From contig CM023538.1 in the NCBI GenBank assembly GCA_013350335.1, positions 49,647,695 to 49,711,694 on the forward strand: 64,000 nt of DNA, read 5' to 3'. This document shows, piece by piece, positions 34,201 through 46,200 of the stretch (its first letter is position 1; each line of letters begins with the position of its first letter). This DNA is from Chimonanthus salicifolius. Lineage: Eukaryota > Streptophyta > Magnoliopsida > Laurales > Calycanthaceae. The translations under genes and the position numbers were made by a program. The notes under the pieces were generated by a model. The model had not been told where the DNA came from and made no database searches. It saw nothing but the letters and a program-made list of their open reading frames with translations.

Positions 34201-37200
34201 GATTTTATTTTTTATGAGTATATAAAAGGCCCATATTAAAAAATTCGCCTAGGGCCCCTGAAATCTCAGGGCCGGCCCTGGCTGCACCGTACAAAAATAA
34301 GAGAGAATCCACTCATGAAAGTTCTCTTCCTAAGTGGGTAAAATGTTTTTGTTGTAGCGTACTCTGCACTAAAACATTGACATTGTTTTTATGCTCTTTC
34401 ACTTATTAAAACGTAATTTGTTGCTTAAAAAGTGATGGCAATCTTTAGAATTATCTTCTAAAAAATGTCCTCATTTTAGAATGGTTCTTTAGAGTGTTTT
34501 TTCTTAAATGACTTCTATCCTCAAGAGTGTTAGACACGAAAGTCGTTAGTCTTAGAATCTAAGATTCTTGGGTGATTCAAGAGTTCTTATTATTTTGAGT
34601 CTTTCATGTAAATCTATAAACTAAAGAATTGTATAAATGTCATAGTGAAGTAATAAAATGTTATTCCCTATGTCTGAATTTAGTTGTCTGATATGGATTT
34701 TGAGATTGTATCAAAATAGTTATCGCATTTATATTGAAGTAGCATAAAGTGTATTGAAAATGGATCAGAACACATAGAGTGCTAGTCTTATATAAGGAGT
34801 TTCTTAAAAAATACAAATATTTTAAATAAAATAATTAAAATAGAACGAAGGGAGTATAATTTTTAATTCATTATTTCGTCATCTACTTTTGTCTTTCTTC
34901 TTTTCCTTTCAGAGTTGCCAACTATTTAAATCTATAAAATAGGGAGCACTTACACACACCCGGTTTTTCTGCCTCTACACACCCGAATTCGGAAATTCGG
35001 GTGAAATTACGATTCTGCCCCCGCGTTTCCATTCATTCGAATGAATTCCCAGTTCATTTTGTCATTCATTCGAATGAATTGATTCATTCGAATGAATACA
35101 TTCATTCGAATGAATCACCGGTTCATTTTGGATTCATTCGAATGAATGGGCTGAACAGTAACACGGAGTACTGTTCAGCCCGATCATTCGAATGCCCAGT
35201 CGTTCGAATCCGCCGAATGGATTCATTCGAATGAATGACCAGTTCATCTTGGCATTCATTCGAATGAATCCATTCATTCGAATGACTGGACATTCATTCG
35301 AATGATCGGGCTGAACAGTACTCCGTGTTACTGTTCAGCCCGATCATTCGAATCATTCGCACACGATTCCGCTGAATACATTCATTCGAATGAATGACCA
35401 GTCATTCGAATGAATGGGCTGAACAGTAACACGGAGTACTGTTCAGCCCGATCATTCGATTCATTCGCATACACAGCATTCATTCGAATGAATCAACTGA
35501 TTCATTCGAATGAATGCCTTCAAACGTGCATTCATTCGAATGAATCAGATGATTCATTCGAATGAATGTATCAGAGGCTGCCACGGAATGACAGTCCCTC
35601 TGGTTCAGCTGATTCATTCGAATGAATCAGCCCATTCATTCGAATGAATCCTCTGTTATCGGGCATTCATTCGAATGAATGGGATGATTCATTCGAATGA
35701 ATGCATCAAAGGCTGTCTGGGAATGACAGTCCAGGCATTCATTCGAATGAATCAGCCCATTCATTCGAATGAATGCCTGAAAATGTGCATTCATTCGAAT
35801 GAATGGGCTGATTCATTCGAATGAATGCCCTGGACTGCCATTCTCAGGCAGCCTCTGATGCATTCATTCGAATGAATCAGACCATTCATTCGAATGAATG
35901 CCTGAAAATGTGCATTCATTCGAATGAATGGCATGATTCATTCGAATGAATGCCCTGGACTGCCACTCTCAGGCAGCCTCTGATGCATTCATTCGAATGA
36001 ATCAGCCCATTCATTCGAATGAATGCCTGAAAATGTGCATTCATTCGAATGAATGGGCTGATTCATTCGAATGAATTCCTGGACTGCCATTCTCAGGCAG
36101 TCTCTGATGCATTCATTCGAATGAATCAGACCATTCATTCGAATGAATGCACGTTTTCAAGGCATTCATTCGAATGAATGGGCTGATTCATTCGAATGAA
36201 TGAAACTTATATATAAATCGATCCACGAAATTTCACTCGTCTCATTCCATTCAAAACCCTAAACCCTCGTTTCCCTCTCTCTCTCCCTTCTCCCTTGAAC
36301 CCCTTTCTCAATCCCTTCTCCCTTAAAACTTAAACCCCATTTTCAACACCCACTTTTCACCCTTAAACCCCTTTTGCAAACACTTCTCCCTACAACCTCA
36401 TTTTGAACCCCCTTTTCAACTCTCTTTTCAATCCCAAACCCTTGAACCCCATTTCAATCCCAAACCCTTATACTCCATTTTGAACCACGTTTTTCAAATA
36501 ATTAACCCTAAAACCCCATTTTCAACCCCCCTTTTTAATCCCAAAACAATGAACCCCTTTTAAATCCCAAACCCTTAAAAAAAAATCATTCTCATTTTCA
36601 ACACACTCACTCTCTCAATCTGTTACCTCGGGTCGAAGTTATCTCTCTCAAGCTAATGTCTGGATCTCGTATCTCGAATCGAAGGTAAGTCCTATCTCAG
36701 TTTTTTTCTAGAAATCATCATGGAGTTTGTTGAGGGATGTTTTGAAAGTCGTGAAGACCTTATAAATTATGTTAAGAATATAGCTCTTAAATAAGGATTT
36801 GTATGTACGATAAAGAGGTCATGTAAAAAGGAAAATAAATTAGTCCTTGGCTGCGATAGAGGAGGTAAATACCGCAGCACGGTTAGCTTGAATGACGATG
36901 ACAGAAAGAGGAAAGCATACTCTCGCCAATGTAATTGTCCTTTTGAAGTTAAAGGAAAACAGATTGTTGATGGGTCATGGAAGTTGACCATAAAGAGTTT
37001 GGAGCACAATCATGATATATCGGATGTATTATTAGGTCATCCAAGTACAAGATGTTTTTCAGATTCTGAGAAAAGAATGATCATTGAAATGAGGAGTAGC
37101 AATATACCACCACGGCAAATTTTGACGACCCTTAGAAATCAAAATCCAGATATTGGAATATCAGCGGCTGATTTGTACAACTTTTGTTCTGCGCTTCGGA

Positions 37201-40200
37201 AAGAGCAACTAAGGGGTCGAACTACAATTGAAGCTTTGATAGAAGATCTTCAACAAGGTGGTTATCAATATTTTCTTGACTATGACAGTGATGGTCATCT
37301 ATCCCATCTCTTTTTCGCACATCCGAAGTCAATTTTTCTTACCGACAGATATCATAATGTGTTTCTGATGGATTGCACGTACAAAACCAACAGATATCAT
37401 ATGCCATTGCTTCATGTCGTTGGTGTGACAAGTTTCAATAAGAATTTCTGCTCATGCTTTGCATTTCTAAGAAATGAGAAATTTGAAGATTATGTATGGG
37501 CATTACAGATGTTTAAAAAGGTCTTCGAAGTGCACCATGATCGACAAGTTCTTTTGACTGATAGGGAATTGGCGTTAAAGAATGCCATTGATTTGGAGTT
37601 CCCTAATGCTGTACATATTTTGTGTTCCTGGCATATAAACAAGAATATTGTCGCTCGTTGTAAACCTTTGTTTAAGAAAATGGAAGACTGGAATGCATTT
37701 TTTACCGAATGGAATGGCCTGATTGAGTCCCCAACCGAAGAAGCATTCAATACAGCGTTTGAGGCATTCAAACAAAATTTTAGAGCTGATTCGCAGGCAG
37801 TGAATTACTTAACAAGGACATGGATCCCACTTAGAAAACAATTCGTCAAGGCATGGATCGGATGGAGTTTACATTTTAAAAATCGAGCTACTTCAAGAGT
37901 TGAGGGTGCACATGCTATTCTGAAAAGTTATATATCTACATCTACAGGTGATCTAGATGTTGTCAGAAGAAAGATAGCCCATGTCATTGAAAATCAATTT
38001 GAAGAGTTCAAGATTCAACTTGAGGATGAGAAGATTCGGTTTGCATGTGATGTGTCTATTCCTTTCTTTGATGAATTGAAGGGCAAAGTTTCTCATTTCG
38101 CAATGAATGAGGTTTACAACCAATATGATATGCTTATGAACCGATCATTGAAACCCATTTGTACGGAAGAGTTTACAGCTTCAATGGGCCTACCGTGTGC
38201 GCACAAAATGCAATGGATGGACAAATTACATTTGGATGACATACACCCACAATGGAGAATAGACTTAATCTCATTGGCTGACTTGAGGATTGAAAGGAGG
38301 AACCCTGGGGATGTATTAGATGTACACTTTGAAGGTATTAAGAACAAATATGGACATTTGTCTTCGTATGATCAAGAGATGCTCCTAAATCATCTTCAAA
38401 ATCTTGCCATCCATGATAAGCCAGTCAGTCACCCTATTATGCAATATTCTAGAGGACGTCATCCAGGTTCAAGGAATTCATCACAGGGCCAAACATCTAC
38501 ACGTCGAGATCCTTCTGCATTTGAAATTGTAGAGAATCAACTAAATGGAAGGAGATGTGGGTTATGCAAAAATACTGGTCATACGAGGAGAACTTGTCCG
38601 AATAGGCCACCTTCTTCACAGGCATCTACGAGTGTAGATTTAAATGCTGATTATAATGTAGGTGATTTCATTGAATCAGAAACAGCGAGTTTTCCACATG
38701 ATAGTGGATCTTACAACTTTGGTGACGATTCAACATATAACTCTACAGAAATGACCGAAGTAAGTTCATTCCTTAAAGAGTTTATATGTATTTACCAATC
38801 GACATATAACTTTTCCATATGTTCTAATGTCATTTTTTTAAAATGTTATGCAGTGGTCTGGTGATCTTAGAGATAATGACGATTTCTTGCAATGGTGGAA
38901 TCAATGAAGTGGAGATAGGATTGTCAATAGCTTAATTTTAAGTTAGGAATGCTGTTGAATGTACTTGTCAGCTTGAATGTATTCATTTTATGTGGAATAT
39001 TTAAATGCTAATTTAGTTCAAAATAACATTTTTAAAGTAACGACCCAATTCACAATGAGCAGGAGATAAATAATATAACATGTTCATTCAAAATATGAAT
39101 TTTACATCTGTTTTACATGTCAATAACAAAAAAAAAAAAAAAAGTACATCAAAGACAAATAATATCCGGATCAGAGGTAGAAGGTGAGGCAGGTGAAGCA
39201 GCAGGAGGTGCATCAGGAGGTGCATCAAGAGGTGCAATAGGTGGTGTAGCAGGAGGTGCATCAGGTGCAGCAAGTGGTGCAGCAGGAGGTGCATCAGGGG
39301 GCGCATCAAGAGGTGCAGCAGGAGGTGCATCAGGAGGCGCATCAAGAGGTGCAGCAGGAGGTGCATCAGGTGGTGCAGCAGGAGGTGCAGCAGATGGTGC
39401 AGCAGGAGGTGCAGCAGGTCGGGCAGCAGCTGGTGCAGCAGGTGGGGCAGCAGGTGGTGTATGAACTGGAGGTGCAGCAGGTGGTGCAGGAGGTGGTGCA
39501 GCAGGAGGTGCACCAGCTGGTGCATGAACTGGAGGTACATATGGAATAAGTGCAGTATGACGAGAACGGGGGCGAGAAACTGCTGGTGCTCGACTATGAA
39601 CAGAACGAGAGCCAGTAGCAGCTGCAACACCAGTCGGACCAATACGGGGGCCAGAAGCTGCTGCTAATCCAGTCGGACGAACAGAGTGGCCAAAAGCTAC
39701 TAATCCAATCGGTCGGACCTGGGGGCCTAAAACTGCTCCAAATGGACGAGCAGGGGTGCTAGATCCTGCTGCTGCTGCTGAAGCTGAAGCACCTGCTCCA
39801 GATGTAGGACCATGGGTGCCAGCACCTGCTCCAGATGTAGGAGTATGGGTGCCAGATCCTGCTCCTGAAGGTGGAGCAGATGATCGAGATGGTCGAGCAG
39901 GAATGTTAGATGCTGAAGTTGAAGCTGAAGCTGCTGATCGAAATGGTCGAGCAGGGCTGCCAGATGTTGCTCCTAAAGCTGAAGCTGCTGATCCAAATGG
40001 ACGAATAGGGACAAAAGTTGCTCCTGCATATTCTTTAGATACCCTTGCTCGTAAACTCCCATCTGCTTCTGCTCCTAATGCTGCTGTTATCCCCCTCTCT
40101 TGTGCTATAAGCACAGCCAATCTCAAAGTATCGATAATCTGATTCTGCATCACATCCAACCTTGCAGAAACCTGATCATATCTCTGATCCATCTTCTCCT

Positions 40201-43200
40201 CCAAAGAAGAAATGCTATCAAGAATCTGTTGTGTGTTGATTCCAGTTGATCCTTCTTGAGGAGGAGTCCCTGCCTCGCGTGCCTCACGCGCCTCAGATGG
40301 CTCAGGTGGTGGTGGTACCTGAAGTTGAAGTGCCTCGACAACTTTGGGTACCCATTTCTTACTCACTGCGTCAAGTTGGAATCCCATCTTCTTCAAAGTT
40401 GAATCATTGAAATAATCAAATCGGTCTAAAGAAACTTTATCATCGGGGAGAAGAGGGATTCCGCGTTCTTCAAAAAATGAACATAGAAATAGACCGTACG
40501 GAAGACTGCATCTTCTGGTCTTCCGGCAGGCGCGCATGTGACTAATGATGATATGGGAAAGGGAGATTTTTTTCCCATTCATGATGCACCAAATCAAGAA
40601 GACATCGAACCATGTCACAGTAGTATGCCCTTTTCTAGGGCACACACAGTTGACAACTATGTGGTGGATGATTCGTGCCTCTAATGTCAAATTCGTCAGA
40701 GGGGGGGTCTTCTTCTCAGTAATATCTGTCCTCCCACAGATTTCGTTAAGGGCTACCAAAACGTCAAAGCCCTCAACATCAGTGGGCCATGTACGACTGT
40801 CGTACTTTCTAATCGCATCTTTGGGCAAATTGTATAGGAGGTCTAACCTATCCCGTGTAATGACAATTTCTTGCCCTCGGACAGATGTTTTAACCGACTC
40901 ATCGTCAATTCTTTCCACATTGGCATAAAATTCTTTAACGACCGTCGGATACATATCACTTTTTAATGCCAAAAATGACCCCCAACCTATTTTTTCAAAT
41001 AAATCTTCAACTTTAAAACCAAATTGTGTGAAATATGAGAGGTCCACGATTTTACCGAATATGAAGGACCGTGTGGAGAAATCCTCTCTGTACATGGTCG
41101 CCGCTTCCGAAGATACGAAATAGGTGGGGTCGAATGCGGTATCCTTCTTTTGTTTTTTCCCTCCCCTTGTTGAGGTCGCTTTCCTTTTCGAGGACGATGC
41201 CATGGGTTAAAGGGTGGGTTTTTCAAAATAAAGGAAGAAGTAGGGAGAATAAGGTGGGGTTTGGGATTGAAATGGGGGTGATTCGAATGAAAGGGGGGTG
41301 TGATTCGAATGAATGGGGTGTGATTCGAATGAATGGGTGTGTGATTCGAATGAATGGGTGTGTGATTCGAATGAATGGGGGTGTGATTCGAATGAATGAG
41401 GGAAGGGCTCGGGAAAGGGACTTCGGAATGAGGGAAGGCCGAGCTTAGATTGAGGAAAGGGAGAGCTAAGGATGAGAGAGACACGGCCGGAACCGGCGCC
41501 GGAGCAGGAGAGTGAAAGGGGGAGGGAGAGATTCGATCTAGGGTTTTGAAATGGACTCACGGCGAAGGAGGGAAGGGGTTAGGGTTCGGTGTCGATCGAA
41601 TGAATCGACGGTTCTTATATATTAAGTTTGCATTCATTCGAATGAATCATGCCATTCATTCGAATGAATGCACATTTTCAGGCATTCATTCGAATGAATG
41701 GTCTGATTCATTCGAATGAATGCATCAGAGGCTGCCTGAGAATGGCAGTCCAGGGAATTCATTCGAATGAATCAGCCCATTCATTCGAATGAATGCACAT
41801 TTTCAGGCATTCATTCGAATGAATGGGCTGATTCATTCGAATGAATGCCTGGACTGTCATTCCCAGACAGCCTTTGATGCATTCATTCGAATGAATCATC
41901 CCATTCATTCGAATGAATGCCCGATAACAGAGGATTCATTCGAATGAATGGGCTGATTCATTCGAATGAATCAGCTGAACCAGAGGGACTGTCATTCCGT
42001 GGCAGCCTCTGATACATTCATTCGAATGAATCATCTGATTCATTCGAATGAATGCACGTTTGAAGGCATTCATTCGAATGAATCAGTTGATTCATTCGAA
42101 TGAATGCTGTGTATGCGAATGAATCGAATGATCGGGCTGAACAGTACTCCGTGTTACTGTTCAGCCCATTCATTCGAATGACTGGTAATTCATTCGAATG
42201 AATGTATTCAGCGGAATCGTGTGCGAATGATTCGAATGATCGGGCTGAACAGTAACACGGAGTACTGTTCAGCCCGATCATTCGAATGAATGTCCAGTCA
42301 TTCGAATGAATGGATTCATTCGAATGAATGCCAAGATGAACTGGTCATTCATTCGAATGAATCCATTCGGCGGATTCGAACGACTGGGCATTCGAATGAT
42401 CGGGCTGAACAGTACTCCGTGTTACTGTTCAGCCCATTCATTCGAATGAATCCAAAATGAACCGGTGATTCATTCGAATGAATGTATTCATTCGAATGAA
42501 TCGAAAATGAACTGGTGATTCATTCGAATGAATCAATTCATTCGAATGAATGACAAAATGAACTGGGAATTCATTCGAATGAATGGAAACGCGGGGGCAG
42601 AATCGTAATTTCACCCGAATTTCCGAATTCGGGTGTGTAGAGGCAGAAAAACCGGGTGTGTGTAAGTGCTCCCATAAAATATGATAGTTGAAATTGGAAA
42701 GAATGAACCTCGAACCTGGCAGAAGACAAATCAAGAAGCTAATGCCCCTATTAAACATAGCCTTGTATGTTGCAAAGCCGTGCCAACGACGATTTGGTGG
42801 CTTTGACTTCAATTGTAGGATAGACTTTCCTCCTGCGCCAACCCCTACATTGAAAAATATAAAGTTGGTCTAGGAAATTAAATTAAGAAAAATGATAAAA
42901 GAAAGTACGATAGATATTCATACTAAAGTTTTCTATTACTGTCAAGAGAAAGAATATTTTTCTTCTTCCTTTCTTCAAACAAACGAAAAATAAAGAGAAA
43001 AGCCAATCATGATTAATATGAAAGTTTTTTTTTTTGTATTTTTCAATGAAAATACTTCAAAAAGTGAAATTTTGAATGGCAATGCCTCCAAAAAAAAAAA
43101 TTTAACTCAACCCCGTTCTAAAATAAGGACAAAAATACATTTTACTGCACTAGCGCAAATCAAGTTTCTTCAAACACATGAAACGTAGCTCTCAAGCTAC

Positions 43201-46200
43201 GTGCATTAAGTATGAATTGGCACAAAATATAGAACTTGTGCTAGCCCAAGAAGCAGATCATGCGTTAGTGCAAAACAAATCAGTTCTCCATTTTTTTCAT
43301 TTATTTTATTTTATTTTTTTTGAAACGATAAATTATAATATATTAAAATCACCAGAGGTGCAAAAAGAGAGTACATAGAAGAAAGAAAAAATAAAAGCCC
43401 CATACACCCGAACAGGATACCTCCAAAGAACAAAACAATTAGGAAAAGCCGATACACTCCTTTTATGAATGCATCATGTTAGTCATGGAATAATGTTGGA
43501 ATTCAGAGATGCAAGACGCCCACGTAACACTCTTGGTAAGAACTCGAATGCCAACATATTGAGGACTTTCAGCACTACTCCAGAAAACTTGTTGATTGAT
43601 GAGAGTTTGAGTAGGGTTGAGACTCCTAATATAATAAGGATTCTTCTTTCTATTTTAAAATACACAGCCGATGTAATTTTAAACGACACACAATAATAAT
43701 ATCTCTCTTTCTCCCGTGGTATTTTTTTTTAGGGGTTTTAATATCACAATTTTTATTTTACTTTTTAAAATTATTTTACTTTTTATAAAAACTATCTCAA
43801 TTTTTATGCAAAACTCACTTTTTATTGAAAATCCTACCTTAAAGTCAAACACAAACACACATAAATTTTCGAGTCTAAGTTGTCTTTTTATTTCCTAGAT
43901 TTTTTTTTCCACTTCCACTCTTAGTTTTGTCAAGAAGCTGCTCTTAAAACTAGCCAACATATTACACAACAGATGACAGCAAGGATGGAGGGTAGGTGTA
44001 ACTCGATTCCTACTATTATTTTAAATCAATGTTATCAAAACCGGGCTAGACAATGGACCGGCCTGGTTTGGTGAGAAAACCCTGGGTACAAAAACCTCCA
44101 AAACCCGCGAACCTTGAACAGCGGTTCACACAAAATTTAAAAAAAAAAAATTAAAAAACTTCCCTAGCTAGTTTTAAAAGTGAAAAAAAAAAATATTTTA
44201 GTACAATGCAATGTAGCTCAATAAGTATGGAGTTTATAAATAATTTAAAGTGACAAAAAATTTAACTACTTTATAAATATAGAGTTTTGAGTTGGTCCAA
44301 AAATTAAGTATAAATATTTTTAGTTAAATTAATTTTATAAATTTCATGTAATTTACAAACTCTATGTAGCTATATAAATTTGGAGCTTATAAAAAATTTA
44401 AAGTGACAAGAAATTTAATTAATTTATAAATATAGAGTTTTGAGTTGGTCCAAAAATTAACTATAAATATTTTTTTACTTAAATTAATTTTATAAATTTC
44501 ATATAATTTTAATGTCATAAAAATTTAGAGACAAATTATTTAAAGAGATTAAAATTTTAATCAATGGCGTGTTTGATTTGATTAAGGTATTTTTCTTTAT
44601 TCATTAAATTTTTATTTCAACTCATCAATTAAATGTTAATTAGTAATTTAATATGATTTATAATATTTATATTAATTGCATGGGTCAAACTGGGTTCGAC
44701 TACGGGGTTGAACCCGGTTGAACCTTATTTAACCCAAGCTTCTATTTAGACAATTCGATACACAATCAAGTTCTGATAACATTGTTTCAAATACATCTAG
44801 CGCGTTCAAATCAGGTAGACAAATTATAGTCAAAAGAAATGAAAAAAAAAATCTAATGCTATTATAACGTGATTGTGTTTAATTCTAGATGATGATATTG
44901 ATGGTAATAATTATCAAAATAATAACAATTATATACTCTTCCGTCCCATTTTAGTTGTCCCATTTTAAATATTTGAATTCTTTAAAGAATAGCTCTCAAA
45001 AGACTTATGAACTTCTCTCCAACATCCTAACTCTTTTAATAAAGAAGAGATAGTTATAGTAGATAGATAGAGAGAGAATCAAAATAGCATATCAGACAAC
45101 TATTTTGATACAGTCCCAAAATGCATGTTAACTAAATTGGGACAGAGAGAGTATTACATAGTGGATTTAGCCTATATTTTATCTAAAATAATAATACTAT
45201 GTAATAAGAAGTACAATTAGTCTAGTTCTTGATTTGATATACTTTAATTTAATCTAGAAAGTCACAAGCTAAGTCGAGTTAGATTGGTTCATTATATGAT
45301 AGTTAGTAAGTATGGGACATGGGTTGAGTTTAGTCATGAGTCGTGTAATAGAGTATAAATATTATATTTGATTAGGTTGGACCATCAACTGGGTCTTGAG
45401 TCGTGGATTGGTTCTTTGGTTTCGTTAAGTTGATCGTGACACAAGATTTAGCTTGGTTGGGCGCTTGATTGGATAATGGAATAAGTCAATTGGATCATAA
45501 AATGGGTCATGGGTCATAAATCAAGTCATGGGTTATGTTTGAGTTGGATCTTAGATCAGAGATCGGTTTGGACCATGATTAGTCCTTGGGTTGAGTCATA
45601 TATCTTAAAATTCACAAGTGGTGGAAATTGTTTTCCGACCCCTCTCTCTATGACTTCATTTCCACACTTCTTGTGGAAAATGACCAAACCACATAAACCA
45701 TCTATCATGAAAAAGATTCACAAATAATAATAAAAAGTAGTTTTAATGTGAAAATATTTTTTCTATTTTCACATAAAAATGTCATACATGCCCTTAATAT
45801 TTTAATCTATAAAAAAAATGTTCTTCAAACGCTTTATAACCAAAAAATAAGATAATTTGCATTTTGTCACAACTCACCTATAGGCACTTCATTTGCAGAC
45901 GGTGGACTTTCCAAGTCTTCGGAGCAACAATTCTTAACGAAGTATGATTTGTATATCATTTTCAGAGCTATAAGAATGAATAGATATCGTTAGTATCATG
46001 CTATAAGGTGATTATTTAACAAAAAAGGAAAAAGAAAAAACAAACATATAAAGACTATATTTGTATACCGGTAGATTTATTATAAAAAACCAAAAAAAAA
46101 TCCTTTTATATACATGCTACAATGTTACAGCCAGGGTATAAATCTTGGCCGATATCGGCCGAGATCTTGGCTGTTATCGGAGATATTGGCCGAGACACCA

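Larger units (their letters stand above)
34942..42673. mobile_element. Two-gene Mutator-like element with palindrome-array ends, 7.7 kb
   Basis: The termini GGGAGCACTTACACACACCC and its exact inverse form inverted repeats that stay perfect for at least about 80 bp. They are flanked by ATAAAATA (34934-34941 and 42674-42681), an 8-bp duplication close to the 9 bp usual for Mutator-like elements. Inside each end is a roughly 1.0-1.2-kb array of ATTCATTCGAATGAAT palindromes and larger hairpins. Between the arrays lie a MURA-like transposase (+) and a plant-transposon-protein gene (-), transcribed toward each other. It sits in intron 4 of the ankyrin-PGG gene. Perfect ends and long open frames suggest recent activity. 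Confidence 0.9.

Noticed and set aside
35030..36200. CRISPR-like array
   Set aside because: The repeats are 16-bp palindromes with 4-35-bp variable linkers in inverted copies at both transposon ends of a plant genome. There are no cas genes and spacer lengths are not uniform.
39117..39667. Plus-strand Gly/Ala-rich and Gln/Val-rich frames
   Set aside because: These are shadows of the in-frame minisatellite encoding the Ala/Pro tail of the minus-strand TPP gene.
41207..41560. Minus-strand frames with HSFESHTHSFES repeats
   Set aside because: They are translation of the tandem leader repeat upstream of the TPP gene's ATG. They are not separate proteins.
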